Assembly: GCA_024704765.1 (NCBI GenBank)
Contig: JAKMXF010000318.1
Span: 1 to 64,000 of the forward strand
Reading direction: 5' to 3'
DNA from: Oopsacas minuta
Lineage: Eukaryota; Porifera; Hexactinellida; Lyssacinosida; Leucopsacidae
Length of the DNA stretch: 64,000 nucleotides
Positions 57,201 through 64,000 of this stretch are shown here, in pieces; position 1 is the first letter of the stretch, and each line of letters starts with the position of its first letter. Position numbers and translations under genes: made by a program. The notes under the pieces were generated by a model that had not been told where the DNA came from, did not search any database, and saw nothing but the letters and a program-made list of their open reading frames with translations.

Positions 57201-59319
57201 TCAAAGATAAACATTCTCCGTGTAAATCAGCTGTAGCTTCGTTCTCCTTATAAGTATGTATAAGATTAGTTTGATAACTGACAGCACATTCTTGTAAGAC
57301 AGACGAGAGATGACAATTTGGGTTTAAGAGTAGGATTATGAGGTTAGCAGGTTTATGTTCACTCACTAATGATTTGTTTATCGTACAAATAGCTTGTCCG
57401 TGTGATTTAGCATCTTTCTGTTCCTGATTAGCTCTGCGGACACAGTCTTGTATTTGCTCCAGATTAAGAGTGACCCCTGGGCATGCCTTAGCTTGTGCTG
57501 TAAGGATTCTAAGGTACAAAGGTGCGACACTCTCACTATTATCAACTTCAGTAATAAATTTAGCTTCATTGCCCTGGTTTAGTAAGCGTTGGAGATTCTC
57601 TTCATTTTGTTTAGATATATTATTTGAAACTGACGTCACTAGTTCTTGTATCTGAAGCTCACGTTCAATTTCAGTATTCGTTAAGTCTATACATTGCTGT
57701 ATATCTGAGTGAGTTAGCTCCTCTTCACCCTTTAGTATCTTCATCTGCTCAAGAGCTGAGGAGTACAGATCTGCATTTGTCGGGTTAATATAGGTTAATC
57801 CGGTGTCTGGATCGAGGAGATTAACGAGTACCTGTGAGGGGGTTTGAGTACCGATCGCCTGGTTGATACGTGCGATAGATTGCTGTTTTCTCTCATCATT
57901 CCCAGCCTCTTCATTCATTTCAACTAAGTCAGCATGTATTTCCTCCTCAGTGAGTAGCTCACCATCTCTTTTCGCAGATAAATCTGCCTGTAATCCTCTC
58001 ATATAATATTCAATGTATCCTGGTATGACTTCATTGAATTCAAATAATTCCCATTGCAGTGCCTGTAGTAATGCCTCGTAATCTCCATCGACTATTGCTT
58101 GATTCACAGCTGCGATTGCTGTGTCATGATCTCTACTCTGTTCCGCGATACTATTCGCGATTTGGATTAATTTCTCTATCTCTTCAAATGTGAGATTTTG
58201 ATTGGCTTCCTGTTCGTATTTTTCGCGTCTAGACCTCGCTAACACATCCATATACCACACCATGTTATCAGCTGATACATTCGCGAACAATCCACAGTTT
58301 AATATTGTTTCAATGAGAGCTATATCACGTGAGTGTTGGACTGATTGGTTAATAGATTCAGCTACTTGCTTCTCCTTTTCTTCACGTTCAAACCTTTCAT
58401 TTGATGTATTGGTAATCTCGATAACGTCTTGTATCTCCTCACGTGTTAAGTTATAATCGTAAGCGTCTAGAGTGGTCGGATCCACCCCCGAATCAAGTCC
58501 GCATGCATGCTTTTTCTTAGTCTTCTGCTCGTAGAGATCATCTTGATAAGTTTGACCTAGTTCGTCTCGTAACCAGTCTGTAACTTGTATTGCAGGATTC
58601 TTGAGAGTTGACAAAGTCTCTACTGGATCATTTTTATCAATAGCTTCATTCACTGCCATGATAGCTGCGTGTATTGCTGCTTCATTTTGTGTTAATTGCT
58701 CGGTTAATATCCCATTGATCTTACCAAATGCTGGCATTTTAATGTTATACTTATCTAGCTCTTTAGTCATAATGGATATCTCTTCTTCAGTGAATTCAGC
58801 CTTATCAACTAAATTCTCCATTACAGGGCCTTTCCCTAGTTTGTTCAGGTATAATGAGAGTGCATGGAGACAGTATATGACACGTGGCATGTTCTTACGA
58901 TCGTACAAATCAGTGGTTGTTGGATAGAATATTTTTGGTAGACCTATTTTTTTCATTGAGTTTACCCAATAGTTAATATTATCAGTGTGTCGAAATTCAA
59001 GTCCTCGTTCAATGTAACGTTCTTGATAGAGATCGTATATGCGTGTGAGAGGTACGAGTTCTGGGGTCATGAAGTTGGCAAGTTTCGCGAGAAATACACC
59101 GTTTCTTAGCGTTTCTTCTAGCTCAGTACTGACTGGGAGTTCCTCTTTAATACAAGCTTCAATCCATTGCTTAATCTCTTCCAAATGACAAAGATATTCA
59201 TATGCAATTTTCCGTTTCCTTATTTCATCCATCATTGTACTGCTTCTCTTACGCGCGATCTGAGGGCGCGGGGCCTTTGATGGCGGCAGATTACCGCCAA
59301 GATGGTTCGTGTTAGCCAT
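54253..59319 (-). CDS. IQGAP1: IQGAP scaffold protein
   Basis: 1688 residues in one uninterrupted exon; animal IQGAPs are about 1600-1660. Binds F-actin, calmodulin and active Rac/Cdc42, linking small GTPases to cytoskeleton and adhesion. Domains: calponin-homology (about 38-155, ending KNMPRVIYCLHALSLYL); coiled IQGAP repeats (about 200-690); a WW-like segment (about 709-724, FWFNTNTENISWTKP); four IQ motifs (about 765-875, e.g. IQSLVRGYFVRK, IQVQ-type repeats, IQAWWRGIKAK); RasGAP-related domain (about 1000-1260, with YRYINPIIVNP near 1205); RGC C-terminus (about 1570-1688). The GRD is expected to lack GAP activity as in the family. The gene symbol is for the family; a single ancestral copy is likely here. 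Confidence 0.95.
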   Translation of the reverse strand: MANTNHLGGNLPPSKAPRPQIARKRSSTMMDEIRKRKIAYEYLCHLEEIKQWIEACIKEELPVSTELEETLRNGVFLAKLANFMTPELVPLTRIYDLYQERYIERGLEFRHTDNINYWVNSMKKIGLPKIFYPTTTDLYDRKNMPRVIYCLHALSLYLNKLGKGPVMENLVDKAEFTEEEISIMTKELDKYNIKMPAFGKINGILTEQLTQNEAAIHAAIMAVNEAIDKNDPVETLSTLKNPAIQVTDWLRDELGQTYQDDLYEQKTKKKHACGLDSGVDPTTLDAYDYNLTREEIQDVIEITNTSNERFEREEKEKQVAESINQSVQHSRDIALIETILNCGLFANVSADNMVWYMDVLARSRREKYEQEANQNLTFEEIEKLIQIANSIAEQSRDHDTAIAAVNQAIVDGDYEALLQALQWELFEFNEVIPGYIEYYMRGLQADLSAKRDGELLTEEEIHADLVEMNEEAGNDERKQQSIARINQAIGTQTPSQVLVNLLDPDTGLTYINPTNADLYSSALEQMKILKGEEELTHSDIQQCIDLTNTEIERELQIQELVTSVSNNISKQNEENLQRLLNQGNEAKFITEVDNSESVAPLYLRILTAQAKACPGVTLNLEQIQDCVRRANQEQKDAKSHGQAICTINKSLVSEHKPANLIILLLNPNCHLSSVLQECAVSYQTNLIHTYKENEATADLHGECLSLKNKQSISFWFNTNTENISWTKPSPPLDTPSPYLNRDYIQDVVTRVTADHSRWALFEANESLIINIQSLVRGYFVRKDVSAKWKYYKDNEQSIIRVQAYIKGYLMRKYLQERQEWFQSNLDKVLVIQRVARGWFARHRGGLARRHYLDNIACIIQIQAWWRGIKAKENYQTLLADKNPPVASLNKFLKLLDQSDADIAEELEVNALRGDLTTRMRSLKQHDIDLTNLDIKIGLLIRNQITLKDVIHIKTKVQKRRDEIQAKSTSRQGIRKFTANSRKILDGYQHLFYLLQTNPNYIARVLYLLAVTKKTEFLDNVVLALYNYGTNPREMYLFMKMIQVALLSEIDVKVTQIIDISTMNSVAVKILIKFTRESRGGAHNNFRELLRPLIREIVETTNKFYLSPVDIYKQMINLLESTTGTAAQLPYDVDSAKAMEHPEVQQKMVQTLESVKPIVSNFISVITDNVNKIPYGLRYITMLMRESLIKQFPMINEDELVKVLSNLIYYRYINPIIVNPESYGLIEMDASKGATNQLTVEQRKNLSSISRVIQNISNRKIVHEDNPLASFNDFILEKYEIFKAYIFKLSMVETPEVKFGFDEYTDLIMISKPVVRLTAKDIISTHKLFVEHATVIAPEKDDVIHEILADLGTDLNLRNLVGDLPDLTTSSSEETREMFQEAGETEIALTLSSKHDQFDINEPTDSKAIFVQTKGMCVDLLRIQPGETLSDVLDTPPSEEIRKKFSDMIQRQIEKGHGDHLLIRRYTTALHTSNPTIDTVKSKIKRNLDILEEDGLVSRQTNYQEIINAIAKDITNQARHRKQRRVEKKRLNKTLTQLNEKESFHEEQYTFYQQYINSALENMAKARNLRGSGASGGAKATNTDFKSKSVKYSAQRLYEKGVILEIEGIQRFQYRSISIEIRQIDASKFEVHAKFLGNLVEKTELIIQDLLQLQFDGVTVCKIGSQVKVNVNLLIFLINKKLYGKLGKK

Positions 59320-59797
59320 GTATCAAACTGTATGTAAAATCGCTAGTTAAGTATCTGTTTAAATATGGTAGTGGTAAGAGACTACTGGTGCATATAGGTT
59401 ATCGTGTTTCAGAACTAACTAACCACCTAATTAACTATTTATTAATTCTGAATTCAGACTAATAATAGAGTCGTATTGGTGTATGTTATAACACATCATA
59501 CAGATAAGAAATATTCTTACTTCACTGATTATATTATGCAATGGTGTAGATTAGGATTGATAATATTATTAAGGCAAATAGGTGAGTGATAGTATTGCAT
59601 TTTCGGGTTTTTATTGAAGAAGTTTTATTGCGCAAGGAAGATATGCTCAAAAATCAAAATCCATTTGGAATTTCCTGTTTTGAACTAACTCCATGTTTTC
59701 ATTGCCATATACATATTGGGTAGTAAAATTAGCTAAGTTTTGACTATATTGAATAGGAAATACTGTATACACAATAATTAATGTGATTTATTAAAAT
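59320..59797. other. Intergenic between IQGAP and TRMT11
   Basis: 478 bp. IQGAP promoter side; TTTATT at 59787-59792 would give AATAAA for TRMT11 only a few bases after its stop. Nothing else seen. Confidence 0.45.
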
Positions 59798-61625
59798 CTA
59801 TGTGGAGTTAATAGTTGTATTAGGAGAGAAATATTTCGTACGAAATGTATTCATTTTTTCGGCTTTCTCAAGAGAAACTTTGTCTATTTTACTAACTAGC
59901 TTACCTGCAGGTTCCTGTCCTAGTTCGTTATCTGAAAGAACTTTTTCCATACAAACTATAAAGCGTATCGCATTTCCTCCAAATATTTGACTACATTGTG
60001 TAATGTATCTTAGCGAGGGAGGGGCACAAGAAAGTAAAGCTTGTAAGTTAGCTTCATCTCCTATCATACATGGAAAACAGAATACTAGTCTACCACCTGG
60101 TACTAAATGCTGAGCTGAAAAACGAAATAAATCAAGGTATAAATCTGCTAGTGAATATTGATGGAATTTGTAAAAATCTTTAGAATATTTCTTCACCTCA
60201 TCAGTATCAATAGAGGGAGCTTCCTTCTCCTTCTTCCTCAATTTCTTAGCACCCTCACGGATTCCATAAGGAGGATCAGTTAATATAGCATCACACTTGA
60301 ACTCATCTCTCCAAACACTTTTACCTTAAAATATATAAATAATATTGGTGGAAATAATTACAAGAAATATGAAAATATCTTTTATTATTATTATTATTAT
60401 TATGTAAAAGTTTAATTGCCTGCTTTCAATTTATAAACTGTTGCAACACAATGACGAACATGCTGAAAATTTTCTGAATTTTTGATGAATTTAACATTTA
60501 GATATTGAGTTTAGTTTATAATAACACGAAATGTGTCTAATAGTGTTAAAGGTGTATCGTAAATAAGATCTTACTTATACCTGCATCAGCTGCTAACAGA
60601 TCCAAGTAATAACCTTCCAATCCATACTTCTCTAAATTCTTCCTCAAGCACTCGTCAGGGAATCTCTTAACCTGACCACTCCGTGTACATTTACTCCATC
60701 CATGTAATATCTTCCTGTCTATATCACTCCCCATTACGTAAGCACCTAAATGTGCACACGATACCAGGGCTGACCCTGTACCTACAAACGGATCAAATAC
60801 AACATCACCTCTCTTCACTTTAGCTAGGTTTCCCATTAAAAAGCATATCTCTGGGTCGAGTGACGTATTACCTATGAAATAACGTTTTTCTAATGAGTAA
60901 TGAGCTAATAGCTTGCGTTGCCCTTCTGATATAAGACAGCCAATATAAATGCGATACGGTTTTGCTGGTGCTAATTTTGGGTTATTACCGTAATCTTCTA
61001 TAACTTGTATAAGTAATTCTGGTTCAGTCAAATTTACCTTACCGCCACATTGTAATACTTCTAGTTTGTTTATTATACTTAATGAATAGTCTTGAGGAAG
61101 CTTTTTCGCGAAAGCTGACACTCTGATGGCGTATGAATATTTGTTTCCAGATAAATATGATCTAAGTTCAGGGTTTAAATGTGAATTAATATCCGCGATT
61201 AAATCTTCATATGAATCTGCTATATACCAAACTTCTATGATGTGTCGTATTGAAATACTTCTGCGCGATAATTTCAAGGCTGTTTCCCTGGATACCATTT
61301 CGGTGAGAAGATATGCACCTTTTTTAGAAAATGTATCATTTTGAAATTGTATTTTCAAATCTAAAAGATTTGTTAAAGCTTGAAGTTCTTGTAGCTTACA
61401 GTCTATATCAGTATGTGCAAAGACTAATAAGACTTTACCGCTAAATGGTAGTTCTGTGGTAATATTATTCGAAATGTTAACTTCCGCAGAAACCTCTCTT
61501 TTGGCTAACGGAGATGTTTGGGTTAATTGGATTCGTTGAGCCATGAAAGTTCTAAATAAAAAGGATATCGCAGGTAGCTCACGTGTAGGTCTATACACAG
61601 AAAGTGCAGCTCTTATGAAATTCAT
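59798..61625 (-). CDS. TRMT11: tRNA (guanine-10-N2)-methyltransferase catalytic subunit
   Basis: Makes m2G10 in tRNAs with TRMT112. Exons 61625-60581 and 60324-59798 (phase 1) give 523 residues; human is about 463. The N-terminal half is the THUMP-containing part (LLVFAHTDIDCKLQELQAL is the conserved start). SAM motif I is DPFVGTGSALVSCAHLGAYV (about 276-295); motif IV, DPPYGIREGAKK, is encoded right after the intron. The C-terminus has the usual VPGGRLVFCFPC strand. Extra length lies at the N-terminus (MNFIRAALSVYRPTREL) and tail; translation might begin at the later Met of MAQRIQLTQ (61544). The intron carries an (ATT)n microsatellite. Confidence 0.93.
60382..60402 (+). repeat. (ATT)n microsatellite in TRMT11 intron
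   Basis: Seven uninterrupted ATT units within the 256-bp intron 60325-60580. Confidence 0.85.
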
Positions 61626-61986
61626 TGCATTTGCTATTAGAAATTTAGAAATAATTACAGATGCAAAATGGTTGTTTTGGGCATGGAAATGGCCTCAAAA
61701 ATTTCAAATGTAAATTTCCAGTGGAGGCTTGTAATATGCAATCACTACAAAAATTGGTAGTTTCGTAAATATATAATGTATTCTAAAAATAAATACACTA
61801 GAAACAGAATATTTGTAACACATTCTTCGCTAAAACTTTATGCTGTATTGCGAATAATATCAACAGTTCTCTTTTCAACCAATCAATTTTCGTACCACTG
61901 CGAATGATTATGCGTGGGTACAGAATTTCGGGAGATGATTATACCATATATTTAAATTAGAAGTTTAATGCGAAAAATGCGAAAAT
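61626..61986. other. Divergent promoter region, TRMT11 and exchanger
   Basis: 361 bp between two divergent starts; must hold both promoters. No recognisable motif. Confidence 0.5.
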
Positions 61987-63903
61987 ATGATGAACATTGA
62001 TTTTTCTAGATTACTCCCTACCTTGCTTATCGGCTTATTTACTTTGAACTGTGCATTTAGCTCGGAAATAAATAGTAATATTTCAAATACAAGTAACATT
62101 TCAGATACAAACAACACGCTCCATGGCAACAAACCATTCTGGGAGGAATGTGAACTAGAATCTGGAATGCTAGGACCACTTTTCGCTATTATATACTTCA
62201 TTCTTGTCGTGATAGTATTCGTGGGATTGGCATTAGTTTGTGATGATTATTTTGTACCATCACTAGAAGCACTGTCTAACATGCTAAATCTATCGGAGGA
62301 CGTAGCAGGAGCTACTCTTATGGCCGCGGGCTCGTCCGCACCGGAATTATTCACTTCATTAGCCGCGACTGGTGTTACAAGCGATGTTGGGATAGGTACG
62401 ATTGTTGGAAGTGCAGTTTTCAACATTTTGATTATTATCTCACTAAGTGCATTGTTTTCTGGACAAAAGTTTGCGATGCAACTTGATTGGAGGCCGTTTG
62501 CCAGAGATTGTATTTTCTATGGATTCTCAATCATAATATTCATAAGTTTCAGTTGGGATGGCCTGTTCACAATATACGAGGCAATCCTCATGCTCTCACT
62601 GTACATGAGTTACATTGCATTGATGTTTGTGAATAAATGGCTAATGCTTGGCTTGGCATGGTTAGCAAATTTTGTGAGAGAAATACCAACATTTTGCAAA
62701 CGAATGAAAAAACCTAAAAATACTGTAGCCCCGGAGGGGCCCTTTGCTAATGAGGAGAATGATACTCAAATGCAGGCAGTACTAAACAATGTGTCAAAAG
62801 TCGCGGAACATGTAGCTATACAAGTGAAAATGAGCAGTAGTTCTATAAGCGAGTCACTGAAAGACTATCAATCAAAACGAAATACTAAACGGAAATTCAC
62901 TCACCATTCAACCAACTTTTTCCATGCACCAAGTGAAACTAGAGGTTCTCTTATAAGAAGACATGGTTCTCATATAAGCATTATACAAGTAAGCAAAGAT
63001 CACCATAAGTCGGAGAGCAGGACAAATCTAAAGCATTTAGCAGTACATGAATCTCATACAGCTGGTTATAAAGAAGATCAGGCGATTCAAATGGATGTGA
63101 TTGGTGTGAAGACAGCAATAGAACATAGTATATGTGAAACAATGAATGATGACGTCAATAGTATTACAACAAATAACATGCCTAACGACACAGAGGACGA
63201 ATTGGAATCTCTCCCACCCATTATAGAGGGACCGCCAAGTTTTAGTGATGCACGCAAAAATGGTATAAAAGGCTGGATCATGTACGTGATAAGATGGATA
63301 ATCTATGTACCGTCTCTACCGTTCTCAGTAGTGTTCGCATACACAATACCCAATTCACATTATCATCGTGAATGGTATATGGTGATTGGAGGATTCATAA
63401 TGTCAATTATCTGGATTGGAATTCTAAGTTTCATAACAGTTATTCTTGTAGGTAGATCTGGTTGTATTCTAGGTATAAACCATTTCACTATGGGACTGGT
63501 GATAGTCGCGAGTGGAACAAGCATTCCTGATGCACTCAGCTCGCTTTTGGTTGCTAGGGACGGATATGGAGATATGGCAATTTCGAATGCAATAGGATCT
63601 AACATATTCGATTTGGACCTAGGCCTAGGATTACCGTTTTTAGTTGGTATCATCCTAAACGGCTTTCAACCTATACAATTATACACATGGCCTGAGGGCA
63701 TAGCAAGATCGAGCATACCATTATTACCACACCCAAAATTCGGTTTTATTCTTCTACTTATTCTATTCGTCATTATAATCGGTTTTGCTGCGACAAAATT
63801 CAAACTTCGCAAAATCTTAGGTATTGTATTTGTGGGTATGTATCTGTTGTTCGTGACATATGCGATGATACAGGAGTTTGTCTGCAATGGATATATGTGT
63901 TGA
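61987..63903 (+). CDS. K+-dependent Na+/Ca2+ exchanger (NCKX, SLC24 family)
   Basis: Extrudes Ca2+ and K+ in exchange for Na+ at the plasma membrane. 638 residues, single exon. A signal-like N-terminus (LLPTLLIGLFTLNCAF) precedes a short ectodomain rich in N-glycosylation sites (NIS, NTS). The alpha-1 repeat (about 107-153) has AAGSSAPELFTSLAATGVTS with the catalytic Glu; alpha-2 (about 505-552) has ASGTSIPDALSSLLVARDGY and GSNIFDLDLGLGLP with the catalytic Asp. The FDL/FDI Asp after SNI is the residue that confers K+ dependence in NCKX versus NCX. A long cytosolic loop (about 240-430) separates the two halves. The exact paralogue is not assigned; the start could also be the second Met. Confidence 0.92.
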   Translation: MMNIDFSRLLPTLLIGLFTLNCAFSSEINSNISNTSNISDTNNTLHGNKPFWEECELESGMLGPLFAIIYFILVVIVFVGLALVCDDYFVPSLEALSNMLNLSEDVAGATLMAAGSSAPELFTSLAATGVTSDVGIGTIVGSAVFNILIIISLSALFSGQKFAMQLDWRPFARDCIFYGFSIIIFISFSWDGLFTIYEAILMLSLYMSYIALMFVNKWLMLGLAWLANFVREIPTFCKRMKKPKNTVAPEGPFANEENDTQMQAVLNNVSKVAEHVAIQVKMSSSSISESLKDYQSKRNTKRKFTHHSTNFFHAPSETRGSLIRRHGSHISIIQVSKDHHKSESRTNLKHLAVHESHTAGYKEDQAIQMDVIGVKTAIEHSICETMNDDVNSITTNNMPNDTEDELESLPPIIEGPPSFSDARKNGIKGWIMYVIRWIIYVPSLPFSVVFAYTIPNSHYHREWYMVIGGFIMSIIWIGILSFITVILVGRSGCILGINHFTMGLVIVASGTSIPDALSSLLVARDGYGDMAISNAIGSNIFDLDLGLGLPFLVGIILNGFQPIQLYTWPEGIARSSIPLLPHPKFGFILLLILFVIIIGFAATKFKLRKILGIVFVGMYLLFVTYAMIQEFVCNGYMC

Positions 63904-64000
63904 AAGGACAAAAATTCAGCGAGGGAAATAGAGATCTTTATTGTTGATTACAACTCGATGTTATTATTATTACTTATTGTATCTTGTACTTGTATTGCTT
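63904..64000. other. 3' flank of the exchanger gene
   Basis: Noncoding to the end of the window; no AATAAA seen within these 97 bases. Confidence 0.4.

Noticed and set aside
1..64000. tRNA, rRNA, CRISPR arrays, phage or viral genes
   Set aside because: Looked for T-arm-like GGTTCRANYCC blocks, regular spacer arrays and capsid or polymerase motifs; none convincing by eye. A tRNAscan-SE or Infernal run would be decisive.

Overview
The window is nuclear DNA of an animal. It is AT-rich and gene-dense, with GT-AG introns that are mostly short, and several very long genes have a single exon (IQGAP, the PPR-like protein). Animal-specific content includes a receptor tyrosine phosphatase with Ig/FN3 ectodomain, CaMKII with its hub domain, a CRIM1-like IGFBP/VWC membrane protein, and an H-type ferritin with an iron-responsive element in its leader. 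The compactness, paucity of introns and domain mix suggest an early-branching animal, most likely a sponge (perhaps a glass sponge). That placement is inference; no marker in the window settles it.

Layout. 1-5794: 3' part of a receptor tyrosine phosphatase with near-identical tandem Ig units (+). 6417-12781: eight-exon CRIM1-like gene (-), with RNASEH2B (+, 9380-10354) nested in its third intron. 13477-18072: three-exon gene joining a degenerate kinesin-like motor, a DEP domain and ankyrin repeats (-). 19559-21792: ANP32-like gene and an NHL-propeller protein (+). 22334-24268: PIP4K2 and NDUFA1 (-). 24803-25492: orphan (+). 25950-28072: peroxisomal enoyl-CoA isomerase and HPRT (-). 29058-29588: ferritin (+). 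29913-35255: coiled-coil orphan, mitochondrial aspartate aminotransferase (4 exons) and a mitochondrial PPR-like protein (-). 35578-37997: three tandem UBE2D-like proteins, all with the catalytic Cys replaced by Ser (-). 38529-52413: CaMKII (-), whose two 5' exons can each splice in frame to either of two alternative 3'-terminal exons; a small orphan gene sits in the roughly 10-kb intron. 52833-53693: NHL-like propeller (-). 54253-59319: IQGAP (-). 59798-61625: TRMT11 (-). 61987-63903: K+-dependent Na+/Ca2+ exchanger (+).

Short non-autonomous DNA transposons (MITEs) recur in introns and intergenic DNA. The best copy lies in intron 1 of the aminotransferase gene and has perfect 24-bp terminal inverted repeats flanked by TA.

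The most striking observations are the CaMKII alternative terminal exons (one carries a broken DFG motif but a near-canonical calmodulin-binding segment, the other the reverse), the tandem Cys-to-Ser E2 cluster, and the pseudokinesin-DEP-ankyrin fusion. Splice junctions were derived by hand from frame, GT-AG borders and conserved protein continuity; no transcript data were available.
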